A DNA stretch of 64,000 nt from Pseudoramibacter sp. (GCF_022484225.1 NZ_JAKVLT010000001.1:1599406-1663405), one strand, 5' to 3'. Counted from the stretch's first letter, positions 54,595-63,117 are shown. Made by a program: numbers and translations. Notes: generated from the letters alone by a model not told the origin.

Positions 54595-55795
54595 TTTCTT
54601 CTTCTCTATTAAGAAATACCTTTACTTCTCCATCCTTAAATCCAATAATCAGTTGGTCTAACTGATACGCTTTAAATGCAGATTCTACAACCGTATGATC
54701 CGGCGCATAAATAATTGCGTAACCTTTATCTAATACATGACGTGGATTTAACAATTGCAGTTGCTGCTGTAAAAGAGTCATCTGAGAACGATATGAAGAG
54801 ATCTTCTTTTGCATTATCCAGAACAAATTTTCAGCATTGTTTTGTAAGTTAATTCTTTTTATTTGAATTATTTTACCCGGATTTTTTGCTTCCAGTATTC
54901 TTTTTGTATAATCCAGTGCCTGCCTTTTTTGAGAAATAATTCTATGTAAAGATTGTTCAAGACGTTCTTCTAACAGAAATAACTGATCATAGCTAATTTT
55001 TTTATCTTGAGAAACTAATTCGCCCGCAGCCGTTGGCGTTGCTGCCCGGACATCTGCCACTAAATCAGAAATAGTATTGTCAGTCTCATGCCCGACAGCT
55101 GAAATAATCGGCTTTTGGGATGTAAAAATGGCATCAGCAACTTTTTTTTCATTAAAAGCCCAAAGATCTTCTATTGATCCGCCACCTCGCCCAATAATAA
55201 TCACATCTACGTCCGTACGGTTGTTCAGTTTTGCAATACCGTCAACGATTTCTTCTGCTGCCCCCTCACCCTGCACTTGTGCCGGACAAAAAACAATATT
55301 GATGCTAGAATCTCTTTTTCTAATTGTTGTAATAATATCATGTATCGCAGCGCCCTTTCCCGACGTCACAACTCCTACTGTTTTTATGCGGTCAGGTACT
55401 TTCTTTTTATTTTTTTCGTCAAAATAGCCCAAGCGCTCCAGATACTCTTTTAGCCTTTGCAAGGCAACAAACCAATCGCCTGACCCTTTGAGCCCCATTG
55501 AATCAACATACAATTGATATTGACCATTTTTTTCATAGACATCAATTGCACCGCGACAAACAACATGAATACCATCTTGCGGAAAAAAGGTGAGCTGTGC
55601 TGCTTTCCCTGCGAACATCACACAAGATAGTTTACTTTTTTCATCTTTCAAAGAAAAGTAAAGATGTCCACTTCGATATGCTTTAAAATTAGATATTTCA
55701 CCTTCAATTTCAATATTTTTTAATAAACTATTTGTCGATAAAATACTCTTAACAAAATAATTGATTTGAGAAACCGTTAAAAGTCTTCGAATCAT
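54572..55795 (-). CDS. xseA: exodeoxyribonuclease VII large subunit
   Basis: 407 residues. An N-terminal OB fold (LTVSQINYFVKSIL to GAIDVYEKNGQYQL), the catalytic core with GVVTSGKGAAIHDII, GRGGGSIEDLWAFNEKKVADAIF and SAVGHETDNTISDLVADVRAATPTAA, then a coiled-coil C-terminus. It degrades single-stranded DNA from both ends and acts in repair. Its ATG overlaps the upstream TGA. Confidence 0.95.
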   Translation of the reverse strand: MIRRLLTVSQINYFVKSILSTNSLLKNIEIEGEISNFKAYRSGHLYFSLKDEKSKLSCVMFAGKAAQLTFFPQDGIHVVCRGAIDVYEKNGQYQLYVDSMGLKGSGDWFVALQRLKEYLERLGYFDEKNKKKVPDRIKTVGVVTSGKGAAIHDIITTIRKRDSSINIVFCPAQVQGEGAAEEIVDGIAKLNNRTDVDVIIIGRGGGSIEDLWAFNEKKVADAIFTSQKPIISAVGHETDNTISDLVADVRAATPTAAGELVSQDKKISYDQLFLLEERLEQSLHRIISQKRQALDYTKRILEAKNPGKIIQIKRINLQNNAENLFWIMQKKISSYRSQMTLLQQQLQLLNPRHVLDKGYAIIYAPDHTVVESAFKAYQLDQLIIGFKDGEVKVFLNREEENGTKENI

Positions 55796-56754
55796 TGCAT
55801 ACCTGCTTTTGCTTGTTCATAAGATTGTTTTGCTAAAAAAGCACATCCCACACCATTATCTGTTGCAAATTTTGCCTGCGCAAAAATAGGACAATATTGC
55901 CTTTTTAGTCGTTTTTGTATCGTATCCTTTACAATGCTGTTTGCCATCACCCCTCCAGAAAAAACAACAGTCTCGATATGATGATTTTCGCATATAAAAT
56001 TAATTGCTCTTCCTATAGTTCGTCCAATGCATTCAAACAAGGCATGTGCAATTTCACAAAGGTTGTTTCCATCATCAATTAGCTGATGAATATAATTTTC
56101 TTGACCAGAAAAATGAAAATTACCGCCTTCTAAACGCGATGGGATCTTAATATCAAAATCTTTAGCAGTCTTAGCCAAGTTTTCCAATTCTTTTCCTGCC
56201 GGAAAACCATAACCCATACTAACACCAATCCGATCAATCAACTGGCCTGCATTCAAATCTAAAGTTGAACCTACAATTTCACTTGTGTGATGAAACGGAT
56301 CAATTTTAATTATTTCTGAAGTCCCCCCTGATAAATGAACTGCAAGATAAGGAGTCTTTAACCGATTCCTCAATTTTTCATTTCCTATGAGTGCTGCGCG
56401 AATATGTCCTTCCTGATGACTAAATGTATATAAAGGAACCTGCAATACATCAGCAAAGGATTTAGCCACTGCATAGCCCACACGAAAAACAGGCATATAA
56501 GATTCTTTTCTTGGTCTTGGCGACACAGATACTCCGATCGCATCAATACAATTTTTTAAATCTAGAAATTGATCAAAACAAGACGTTAAATTTGGAATAT
56601 TTCTCACATGTTCAAAAACGGCTTCAGATTGACGCAATCCTCTCTGCCCCTTTTTCACCGGAAGTACTTTTCTGTTGTCGATTTGAATATTTCCATTCAC
56701 ATCTATGCCTGCAATAGAGGTCGTATAGTTACTTGTATCGATTCCGATAAACAT
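55792..56754 (-). CDS. Kae1/TsaD-like protein (peptidase M22 paralog)
   Basis: 320 residues. ASKHA fold: FIGIDTSNYTTSIAGID at the start, metal-binding H-x3-H in FSHQEGHIRAA, HLSGGTSE for phosphate binding, and DNGVGCAFLA near the end. True TsaD makes the t6A modification with TsaB/TsaC/TsaE. This shorter paralog is a regular member of the nusB-xseA cluster in Clostridia and its own role is not established; whether the genome also has a canonical tsaD cannot be seen. GAGGAAG precedes ATG. Confidence 0.85.
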   Translation of the reverse strand: MFIGIDTSNYTTSIAGIDVNGNIQIDNRKVLPVKKGQRGLRQSEAVFEHVRNIPNLTSCFDQFLDLKNCIDAIGVSVSPRPRKESYMPVFRVGYAVAKSFADVLQVPLYTFSHQEGHIRAALIGNEKLRNRLKTPYLAVHLSGGTSEIIKIDPFHHTSEIVGSTLDLNAGQLIDRIGVSMGYGFPAGKELENLAKTAKDFDIKIPSRLEGGNFHFSGQENYIHQLIDDGNNLCEIAHALFECIGRTIGRAINFICENHHIETVVFSGGVMANSIVKDTIQKRLKRQYCPIFAQAKFATDNGVGCAFLAKQSYEQAKAGMQ

Positions 56755-56773
56755 TCGTCTTCCTCTGCAATAC

Positions 56774-57241
56774 TTATTCTTGTATCTGTTGTAAATTTTT
56801 TCCTAAGTTGTTAAGTATCCCATTAATATAACGATATGATTTTTCATCACAATATTTTTTTGCAATTTCAACTGCTTCATTCACTGCAACTTCAATGGGC
56901 AAATCTAAATACATCATTTCTGCCGCACCAATACGCATAACAGCAATTTCTGCATTGGGTATACGATCAAAGCGCCAGTCTTTTTTTAGATACTTTCCTA
57001 TTTCTCGATCTATGCTCTGTAAATGATTGATAACTGTTTCTACAAGCAAACGGGCATATCCATATTTATCACTTGAAATTATTCCCTCTTCCGAATTTTC
57101 AAGCTGCTCAAATCCTGCTCCATTATTCAATGTTGCTAAAACCTTATCTTTTATTTGAGACATATCATCTGCTTCAAAACCAATTTGAAAAATTGCGCGA
57201 TAAGCTAATTCTCTTTCAAATTTTCTTTTCTGTTTATTCAT
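56774..57241 (-). CDS. nusB: transcription antitermination factor NusB
   Basis: 155 residues, all helical. FERELAYRAIFQIGFEADD and the C-terminal PIEVAVNEAVEIAKKYCDEKSYRYINGILNNL block (typed by EAVEIAKKYCDE and FVNGIL-like YINGIL) are typical. NusB with S10 binds boxA RNA in rRNA antitermination. Notably, an intrinsic terminator lies 12 bp upstream of its ATG, with GGAG between. Confidence 0.94.
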   Translation of the reverse strand: MNKQKRKFERELAYRAIFQIGFEADDMSQIKDKVLATLNNGAGFEQLENSEEGIISSDKYGYARLLVETVINHLQSIDREIGKYLKKDWRFDRIPNAEIAVMRIGAAEMMYLDLPIEVAVNEAVEIAKKYCDEKSYRYINGILNNLGKNLQQIQE

Positions 57242-57252
57242 TTTTCTCCGTT

Positions 57253-57277
57253 AAAAAAGCCGCTGTAACAGCGGCTT
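57253..57277 (-). terminator. terminator/attenuator directly before nusB
   Basis: AAGCCGCT and AGCGGCTT form a stem around 57257-57277, followed on the minus strand by six T residues, and the nusB ribosome site comes immediately afterwards. It ends the efp-asp23 unit. Confidence 0.8.
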
Positions 57278-57289
57278 AATGTAATTTTA

Positions 57290-57634
57290 TTAATATTTTC
57301 CGCATCCTTTAACCAGAATATTAACCTGAGAAACTGGTTTTCCTGCCATAATTTCCACAGATTCTTTCACTTTTTTTTGAACTTCTTCGCAAACTTCCGG
57401 AATTTTGATGCCGAGACTCGTAATAACGTGAAGATCTATTTGATAGCCCTCTTCTTTTTCAATTACCTTAACGCCTTTAGAAACAGCAGATGGATAAATA
57501 GCATCAAGTATTTCATCTGAAAGGCGCATAAACATCTTTTCTATTCCATCAATTCCTAAAGCTGCCATACTGGCTATTGAACATATCATTTCATTTGATA
57601 CGTCATTCGAGGCCATATTCATATTTTCTTCCAT
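57290..57634 (-). CDS. Asp23/Gls24-family envelope stress protein
   Basis: 114 residues from MEENMNMAS, seven bases after GAGG. The family core is ISNEM-like SNEMICSIASMAALGIDGIEKMF, then VIEKEEGYQIDLHVITSLGIKIPEVCEEVQKKVKESVE and VNILVKGCG (typed here by LGIKIPEVCEEVQ). Members are small cytoplasmic proteins near the membrane, linked to envelope and alkaline stress. Commonly adjacent to nusB in Clostridia. Confidence 0.9.
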   Translation of the reverse strand: MEENMNMASNDVSNEMICSIASMAALGIDGIEKMFMRLSDEILDAIYPSAVSKGVKVIEKEEGYQIDLHVITSLGIKIPEVCEEVQKKVKESVEIMAGKPVSQVNILVKGCGKY

Positions 57635-57648
57635 CTTCACACCTCTTC

Positions 57649-57933
57649 TTAATGATTGTGTCCATCATGATCTTGAAGCTTATTAAGTGTCGCCTTATCT
57701 AAGTGAAATTTTTCACCGCATTCAGGACAAATAACTTGATCTGAAGCAAAATCTTGAAAACCAGCAATGAAGGTATGATCACAATTCTGACATGTCACTT
57801 CATAATAATCATCATCTGATTCAGCGCGTGACATTGTTTCAATATCACGTTCTAATGTATCAACGCGTTGTTCTAATTCATCAATACGATCAACCAGATT
57901 TTGAAATTTGATATCTTTGTTGTTATCTGCCAT
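57649..57933 (-). CDS. coiled-coil zinc-ribbon protein (CD1247-like)
   Basis: 94 residues. Residues 6-40 are a coiled coil (LVDRIDELEQRVDTLERDIE), followed by a zinc ribbon with CQNC and CPEC pairs, and a His-rich tail DHDGHNH. Such proteins occur next to efp in Clostridia; function unknown. The ATG overlaps the efp stop as TGATG, so it is translated by coupling. Confidence 0.82.
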   Translation of the reverse strand: MADNNKDIKFQNLVDRIDELEQRVDTLERDIETMSRAESDDDYYEVTCQNCDHTFIAGFQDFASDQVICPECGEKFHLDKATLNKLQDHDGHNH

Positions 57934-58490
57934 CAAACACGTTCCATATATTCGCCTGTACGCGTATCAACGCGAATAGTATCGCCTTCATTTACAAACA
58001 AAGGAACTGTGATCTGCGCTCCTGTTTCAACAGTACATGGTTTATTTGCGCCTGTTGCCGTATCGCCTTTGAACCCTGGTTCAGTTTGCGTAACTTTTAA
58101 TGTAACAAAGTTAGGTGCCTTAACTTCAAACGGTTCACCCTTGAAAAACCGAATGGTTGCATTATCGTTTTCTTTCAGATATTGCAGCGCATCTTTCACT
58201 TTTTCATATTCAATAGGAATCTGTTCGTATGTTTCTAAATCCATAAAATAATAAAGATCCCCATCTGCATATAAATACTGCATTTCTTTTGTATCAATAT
58301 GCGCTCTTTCGAATTTTTCATTTGGTGAGAAAGTTGTTTCAGTTACTGCCCCTGTAATGACATTGCGGATTTTCGTTCGGACAAAAGCAGCTCCCTTTCC
58401 AGGCTTAACATGCTGAAATTCGACAACAACATACACTTGGCCGTCCATTACAAATGTAATACCTTTTTTAAACTCTCCTGCTGAAATCAT
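57933..58490 (-). CDS. efp: translation elongation factor P
   Basis: 185 residues, three beta-barrel domains. The tip loop is [12 protein letters not shown] with the conserved Lys; this loop type is the one modified with 5-aminopentanol in B. subtilis, and no epmA/B is seen. EF-P relieves ribosome stalling at polyproline. GGAGG precedes ATG. It heads the efp - zinc ribbon - asp23 unit. Confidence 0.96.
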   Translation of the reverse strand: MISAGEFKKGITFVMDGQVYVVVEFQHVKPGKGAAFVRTKIRNVITGAVTETTFSPNEKFERAHIDTKEMQYLYADGDLYYFMDLETYEQIPIEYEKVKDALQYLKENDNATIRFFKGEPFEVKAPNFVTLKVTQTEPGFKGDTATGANKPCTVETGAQITVPLFVNEGDTIRVDTRTGEYMERV

Positions 58491-58522
58491 ATGATTATAC
58501 CTCCATTATTAAATAAAAAACA

Positions 58523-58552
58523 TTTATATTTCACACTTAATTTATCTAGCAA
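58523..58552 (-). promoter_or_regulatory. efp promoter
   Basis: On the minus strand TTGCTA (58547-58552), 18 bp, TATAAA (58523-58528), about 33 bp upstream of the ATG. Confidence 0.55.
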
Positions 58553-58554
58553 TT

Positions 58555-58578
58555 ATTAAGTATGATATCATACTTAAT
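58555..58578. repeat. 24-bp perfect palindrome upstream of the efp promoter
   Basis: ATTAAGTATGAT followed by its exact complement ATCATACTTAAT, ending two bases from the efp -35 and eight bases from the prmC stop. No T-run follows on the minus strand, so it is a poor prmC terminator. It could be an operator or activator site; on the + strand T residues follow, but no + gene needs ending. Confidence 0.6.
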
Positions 58579-58586
58579 ATTTTTCT

Positions 58587-59447
58587 TCAATTGGGATTTA
58601 TGCTCTTACACACTAAACCCCTGTTAAGGTTTGCGAGATCATGAATAATTCGTAGAACATTGAATGAATTGCATTCAGCAATATCCGTGATATCTTCAAC
58701 CTGATCCCAACCACATTCACAAATGAGATAACCCTCATTTTGCAAATATTTGCTTGCATTATTAAAAATTTTTTTATAGAAGCAGAGTCCGCTCTCTCCT
58801 CCGTCCAGTGCTAAACGCGGTTCATAATCTTTTACATCTTCTGATAATTCTTTAATCATCTGAGTCGGAATATAAGGTGGATTTGTTACAATAATATCAA
58901 AACGGTCTGAAATATTTTGAAATAAATCGCTTTGAAGAAAAGTTATATTGACTTTATTTCTTTTAGCGTTTTGCTTTGCAATATTTATTGCCTTTTCTGA
59001 CAGATCACTTCCTGTCACCACTGCCTTTTTTTCATATTTTGCAAGTGCAATTCCAATTGCACCAGAACCGCAGCACAAATCAAGAATATTTATCTTTTTC
59101 TGAGGCATGTTTTGCATGATCGAAAGCACCTCTTCCACAATATTTTCTGTATCTGGACGAGGGATCAAAACATCGGGGGTAACAAGAAAATCAAGTCCCA
59201 TAAATTCTTTATGTCCTACAATTTGAGCGTAAGGTTTATGCTGACTCCTTTGCTCAATAAATCGAACAAACCTCGATTTTTGAGATGCTGTAACAATATG
59301 TTCTGATTTGACCAATAGTTGTACACGATCTATTCCTAATACATTTGACAGCAAAAGCTCAGCTTCAAAACGAGGGTTTGATATGCCATGCTGTTTTAAG
59401 TAATAAGTCCCCCAAGTAAGTACACTTTGAAATGTTTCTTGTTTCAT
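58587..59447 (-). CDS. prmC: peptide chain release factor N5-glutamine methyltransferase
   Basis: 286 residues from MKQETFQSVLTWG. The NPPY motif is in IIVTNPPYIPTQ, with the SAM site LDLCCGSGAIGIALAKY. It methylates the GGQ glutamine of release factors. The ATG has no ribosome site and lies 16 bp after the rpmE terminator T-run; an in-frame GTG before the hairpin overlaps rpmE and could be an alternative start. In many genomes it follows rpmE-prfA; prfA is not between them here. Confidence 0.9.
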   Translation of the reverse strand: MKQETFQSVLTWGTYYLKQHGISNPRFEAELLLSNVLGIDRVQLLVKSEHIVTASQKSRFVRFIEQRSQHKPYAQIVGHKEFMGLDFLVTPDVLIPRPDTENIVEEVLSIMQNMPQKKINILDLCCGSGAIGIALAKYEKKAVVTGSDLSEKAINIAKQNAKRNKVNITFLQSDLFQNISDRFDIIVTNPPYIPTQMIKELSEDVKDYEPRLALDGGESGLCFYKKIFNNASKYLQNEGYLICECGWDQVEDITDIAECNSFNVLRIIHDLANLNRGLVCKSINPN

Positions 59448-59462
59448 TTTTATAATAAGCAA

Positions 59463-59492
59463 AAAAATAAGTCGGCATGCCGACTTATTTTT
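59463..59492 (-). terminator. terminator of rpmE, overlapping its stop codon
   Basis: A perfect 30-base palindrome centred on GGCATGCC (59463-59492) contains the rpmE stop; seven T residues end the minus-strand stem. Confidence 0.88.
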
Positions 59493-59703
59493 CTTCACTG
59501 TTCAAAACTTTAGCATATTTCTTCTTGAATCTTTCAACGCGTCCGCCAGAATCAACTAATTTCTGCTTACCTGTATAAAATGGATGGCAAGCTGAGCAAA
59601 TTTCAACTCGTAATTCCGGTTTTGTGGACCCTGTTTCAAAAGTATTCCCACAAGCGCATTTTACAATGGCTTTACCGTATTTTGGGTGGATGCCTTCTTT
59701 CAC
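59485..59703 (-). CDS. rpmE: 50S ribosomal protein L31 (zinc-binding form)
   Basis: 72 residues from a GTG start at 59703: GAGGT lies seven bases upstream, and the upstream frame covers the promoter. [21 protein letters not shown] is cut to the core VKCACGNTF; with [14 protein letters not shown] this is the C+ type with CxC and CxxC, so it binds zinc. A zinc-free paralog, if any, is elsewhere. Confidence 0.95.
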   Translation of the reverse strand: MKEGIHPKYGKAIVKCACGNTFETGSTKPELRVEICSACHPFYTGKQKLVDSGGRVERFKKKYAKVLNSEEK

Positions 59704-59767
59704 CGTATTCACCTCTTTCTTATCCCAATATATGTGCTCGAACTTTAATTTAAAATTCAACTTATTC

Positions 59768-59796
59768 AGTATATCAAAATAATAACTGAATTGCAA
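59768..59796 (-). promoter_or_regulatory. rpmE promoter
   Basis: On the minus strand TTGCAA (59791-59796), 17 bp, TATACT (59768-59773). The leader to the GTG is about 58 bases; no Zur-like palindrome was recognised. Confidence 0.8.
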
Positions 59797-59812
59797 ACAC
59801 TATTTTACTTAT

Positions 59813-60337
59813 TTAGACATTATTCATTGCCTGCGAAGCATGATGGAACTGTGTACGCCGAAAGGACTGTGCAAACTCATATGCTGCCACACCTTTATCC
59901 ACAAGAGAGACAATCCAGCTTTCCGCATAGCGCGGAGGTGTAATTGTTACTGGAAACATATGCCGCAATATCATATTTTCTTCTTTTTTATTAAGATGAT
60001 AGTCTGCTTCAGCATTCTTCAAGGCCCTTTTAGGGTGTGCAACTGCATGCATATTTCGAATTCGATCTAAACCCTTTTCGTGATGTTCTATTTTTCGCCA
60101 ATCTTCAAAATAATAATCGTGCAGCAAAGCTCCTCTTGCTGTCGAAGTACTGTCTAAATGTAATTTTTTTGTAATCACGTAAGCGTAATACGCGACACGC
60201 ACACAATGAGCAAATCGTCCTAATTCATTGCCATGATGACGTTGATTTTTAAGTGTTTGAAATTTTGAGCTGTTAATAATATCAGCAGTTAACGAATAAA
60301 ATTGATGAAAATATTTCTTTTCCTGTATTATTTCCAT
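59813..60337 (-). CDS. HD-domain protein
   Basis: 174 residues. Metal-binding pattern H44 (RFAHCVRVAYYAY), HD in GALLHDYYFED and a later Asp in SLVDKGVAAYE mark a small single-domain HD phosphohydrolase. Substrates of this group are not known from sequence. Weak ribosome site. It is followed by the rpmE promoter; no terminator is evident between them. Confidence 0.85.
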   Translation of the reverse strand: MEIIQEKKYFHQFYSLTADIINSSKFQTLKNQRHHGNELGRFAHCVRVAYYAYVITKKLHLDSTSTARGALLHDYYFEDWRKIEHHEKGLDRIRNMHAVAHPKRALKNAEADYHLNKKEENMILRHMFPVTITPPRYAESWIVSLVDKGVAAYEFAQSFRRTQFHHASQAMNNV

Positions 60338-60424
60338 GTTCTTCTATGTTCACCTATCCTTTTTTATTTTCAACACTACTCTATATATAATGCATCTTTC
60401 TGAATATTAAATTAAAATTATTAT

Positions 60425-60450
60425 AAAAAAAGCAAGTCCAATGGACTTGC
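60425..60450 (-). terminator. terminator of the two-tRNA unit
   Basis: GCAAGTCC (60432-60439) pairs with GGACTTGC (60443-60450), followed by seven T residues on the minus strand. Confidence 0.88.
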
Positions 60451-60462
60451 TGTACTTTCAAA

Positions 60463-60538
60463 TGGTGGAGATGAGGGGATTCGAACCCCTGACCTCGTAA
60501 ATGCGAATCACGCGCTCTCCCAACTGAGCTACACCCCC
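60463..60538 (-). tRNA. tRNA-Ala(CGC)
   Basis: Acceptor GGGGGTG/CATCTCC contains the G3-U70 wobble, the main alanine identity element, plus a second wobble. The anticodon loop is TTCGCAT, giving CGC. CCA is encoded. A C34 alanine tRNA is uncommon in a low-GC genome. Confidence 0.92.
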
Positions 60539-60553
60539 ATTACTGGTTCTGAC

Positions 60554-60644
60554 TGGCGGAGAAGGTGGGATTCGAACCCACGTGCCCAAAAATGGACAAC
60601 CGCATTTCGAGTGCGGCTCGTTATGACCTCTTCGATACTTCTCC
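60554..60644 (-). tRNA. tRNA-Ser(CGA)
   Basis: 91 nt with encoded CCA. Acceptor GGAGAAG/CTTCTCC, anticodon loop CTCGAAA (CGA), and a long variable arm (TTGTCC...GGGCAC) typical of class II tRNA-Ser. Confidence 0.95.
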
Positions 60645-60661
60645 AAAAGATTACGATTAAT

Positions 60662-60689
60662 ATTCTACCATTGATCAATGATATGTCAA
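60662..60689 (-). promoter_or_regulatory. promoter of the two-tRNA unit
   Basis: On the minus strand TTGACA (60684-60689), 16 bp, TAGAAT (60662-60667). The spacer holds the 12-base palindrome CATTGATCAATG (60669-60680). Confidence 0.85.
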
Positions 60690-60721
60690 GTTCTATCTGA
60701 TTAATATTTTTCTAATTTTGA

Positions 60722-60749
60722 TTTATTCTTTAAGAATTTTTATTATAAT
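60722..60749 (+). promoter_or_regulatory. possible proC promoter
   Basis: TTTATT (60722-60727), 16 bp, TATAAT (60744-60749), about 32 bp before the ATG; an alternative TTGATT lies 20 bp from the -10. Confidence 0.45.
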
Positions 60750-60780
60750 AATTAAATTAACGGTAATCAAAGGAGGCATT

Positions 60781-61599
60781 ATGACAACCACACAACAAAT
60801 TGGAATCATTGGAGCGGGGAATATGGCAACAGCTATTACCCACGGTATTATTAAAAATCAATATGCTTTGTCATCATCCGTTCATGTATTTGATCCCGAT
60901 CAAACAAAATTAACTCGTATAAAGGATGAACTGCGTGTCATTGCAGAAAAAGATAATATTGCCCTCACCCAACATTCAGACTTAATTATTCTCGCTGTTA
61001 AGCCAAATATTTATCCCTCAGTAATCGCTGAAATTCGCGATTACGTTACTGACTCAAAAACAATTGTAACCATTGCCGCCGGACAAAAAATCTCAAAAAT
61101 AGAAGAACTTTTTGGAAAACCAATTGCTATGGTGCGTGTCATGCCTAATACACCTGCTTTAGTTGGTGCAGGCATGTCAGCCTTAACACCTAATACACTT
61201 ATTTCTAAAGAAAAAAAAGAAGAAGTCCTTCAACTATTTAACTGTCTGGGAAAAGCAGAATTTGTACCTGAAAAAATGATGGACGCTGTGACAGGACTTT
61301 CAGGTTCTTCTCCTGCTTTTGTTTTTATGTTCATTGAAGCTTTATCTGATGCAGCAGTACAAGGTGGAATGCCTCGTCAACAAGCTTATACTTTTGCTGC
61401 GCAAACCGTTTTGGGTTCCGCAAAGCTTCTTTTAGAATCAGAAAAACATCCAGGTGTTTTAAAAGATATGGTCACTTCTCCTTCCGGGACCACAATTGAG
61501 GGCGTTTTATCCCTTGAAAAAAATGGTTTTCGCGGCATTGTTGCGCAAGCTTTACAAGCCACCATCCAAAAATCAATTGATATGTCAAAAGAGGCATAA
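60781..61599 (+). CDS. proC: pyrroline-5-carboxylate reductase
   Basis: 272 residues from MTTTQQIGIIGAGNMA; AAAGGAGG lies four bases upstream and the earlier frame is promoter DNA. The Rossmann motif is GIIGAGNMATAI, and the C-terminal signature DMVTSPSGTTIEGVLSLEK (typed by VTSPSGTTIEG) is complete. It makes proline from P5C using NAD(P)H. No proA or proB is nearby. A bidirectional terminator follows. Confidence 0.95.
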   Translation: MTTTQQIGIIGAGNMATAITHGIIKNQYALSSSVHVFDPDQTKLTRIKDELRVIAEKDNIALTQHSDLIILAVKPNIYPSVIAEIRDYVTDSKTIVTIAAGQKISKIEELFGKPIAMVRVMPNTPALVGAGMSALTPNTLISKEKKEEVLQLFNCLGKAEFVPEKMMDAVTGLSGSSPAFVFMFIEALSDAAVQGGMPRQQAYTFAAQTVLGSAKLLLESEKHPGVLKDMVTSPSGTTIEGVLSLEKNGFRGIVAQALQATIQKSIDMSKEA

Positions 61600-61605
61600 T
61601 ATCAA

Positions 61606-61640
61606 AAGAGGCTGTTTTTTTTGGGAAAACAGCCTCTTAT
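61606..61640. terminator. bidirectional terminator proC/ychF
   Basis: AAGAGGCTGTTTT (61606-61618) pairs with AAAACAGCCTCTT (61626-61638), with T-rich tails on both strands. Confidence 0.85.
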
Positions 61641-61641
61641 T

Positions 61642-62721
61642 TCATACATTAAATTTGAAAAATGTCACGTCCCCGTCTTTCATGACATAATCTTTTCCTT
61701 CTGTCCGAGTTAATCCCTGTTCTCTCGCTCGTGCTTCGCTGCCAGACGCGATTAAATCCTCATAACTGGTAATTTCTGCTTTAATAAATCCCCGTTCCAT
61801 ATCAGTATGAACTTTTCCAGCAGCCTGCGGTGCTTTTGTTCCCTTTTTAATAGTCCAAGCACGGCATTCGTCCGGACCAGCTGTTAAAAAAGAAATCAAG
61901 CCCAACAACCGATATGCTACTGATATAACACGATCTAAGCCTGAAGTCTTCATTCCCAAAGCGTCAAGGAATTCTTTCTTTTCATTGTCTTCCAGTCCGG
62001 AAATTTCTTCTTCAATTTTTGCTGAAATTTTCACAACTTCAGACGGCGCTACATAGTCTCTAAGACGCTTAACGTAGTCATTATCTTCAGATAATTCATC
62101 TTCTGAAACATTTGCAATATAAAAAATAGGCTTTGTACAAATCATTTGCAAACTAGAAACCCAATCCCATTCTTCTTTCGAATAATCATCAGGATTTGGC
62201 TTTTTTTGAGCTTCCAATGAAGCCTTAACACGTTGTAAAACTTCAAGCTGTTTTTTTGCTTCTTTAGAACCCTTTGCTGCACGCTGTGTTTTGTCAATTC
62301 TCCGATCAATCATTTCTAAATCAGCAAATATCAATTCTAAGTTGATGGTTTCCACATCATCAATGGGATCAATTTTCCCTGATACATGAACGACATTATC
62401 ATCATCGAAACATCTGACAACATGAGCTACGGCATCAACTTCCCGAATATTCGCAAGAAATTTATTTCCAAGTCCTTCACCTCTGCTTGCACCTTTAACC
62501 AATCCTGCGATATCTACAAATTCAATCGTTGTCGGAACGATCTTTTTTGTATGATACATTTCTCCCAATACATCCAACCGTGGATCTGGGACTGAAACCA
62601 TTCCAACATTTGGATCTATTGTACAAAATGGATAGTTAGCTGATTCCGCACCCGCTTTTGTAATGGCATTAAAAATCGTGCTTTTCCCAACATTAGGCAA
62701 ACCAATGATTCCTATTTGCAT
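61642..62721 (-). CDS. ychF: redox-regulated ATPase/GTPase YchF
   Basis: 359 residues. G1 [16 protein letters not shown]3 [16 protein letters not shown] and the YchF-type G4 NVSED in [10 protein letters not shown] replace NKxD, indicating ATP preference as in YchF/OLA1. A C-terminal TGS domain ends with [10 protein letters not shown]. It binds ribosomes and is linked to oxidative stress. AAAGGA precedes ATG. Confidence 0.95.
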   Translation of the reverse strand: MQIGIIGLPNVGKSTIFNAITKAGAESANYPFCTIDPNVGMVSVPDPRLDVLGEMYHTKKIVPTTIEFVDIAGLVKGASRGEGLGNKFLANIREVDAVAHVVRCFDDDNVVHVSGKIDPIDDVETINLELIFADLEMIDRRIDKTQRAAKGSKEAKKQLEVLQRVKASLEAQKKPNPDDYSKEEWDWVSSLQMICTKPIFYIANVSEDELSEDNDYVKRLRDYVAPSEVVKISAKIEEEISGLEDNEKKEFLDALGMKTSGLDRVISVAYRLLGLISFLTAGPDECRAWTIKKGTKAPQAAGKVHTDMERGFIKAEITSYEDLIASGSEARAREQGLTRTEGKDYVMKDGDVTFFKFNV

Positions 62722-62745
62722 CCTGAATTCCTTTCTAAACTTCTC

Positions 62746-63117
62746 TTATTTTTCCTGTTTCGATGGTCTAAGATCGTCTTGCCAAAGGCGTTCTAAATTA
62801 TAAAATTCGCGTTCTTCTTCATGGAAAACATGAATAATAACATCATAGTAGTCAAGCAAGACCCAGCGGCATTCCTGATCTCCTTCAACACTTTTCGGTT
62901 CAATTCCCATCTGAGAAGCGCTATCTTGAATATTCTGACTGATAGCGTGGACTTGTCTGACACTGTTGCCACTGGTAATAACAATAAAATCTGCCAGAGA
63001 AGACTTCCCTCTGACATCGATGATTTTTGTATTAATTCCTAAACGATCATCAATCCATTTTTGACATAATTTCACAAAATCCGCTGGATCGATATCAAAA
63101 ATCTTATTATTATTCAT
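62746..63117 (-). CDS. rsfS: ribosomal silencing factor RsfS
   Basis: 123 residues from MNNNKIFDIDP, four bases after the yqeK stop; the longer frame overlaps yqeK. VRGKSSLADFIVITSGNSVRQVHAI, GDQECRWVLLDYYDVIIHVFHEEEREFY (typed by WVLLDYYDVIIHVF) and NLERLWQD are diagnostic. It binds L14 and blocks subunit joining in starvation. Part of the conserved nadD-yqeK-rsfS order. Confidence 0.95.
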   Translation of the reverse strand: MNNNKIFDIDPADFVKLCQKWIDDRLGINTKIIDVRGKSSLADFIVITSGNSVRQVHAISQNIQDSASQMGIEPKSVEGDQECRWVLLDYYDVIIHVFHEEEREFYNLERLWQDDLRPSKQEK

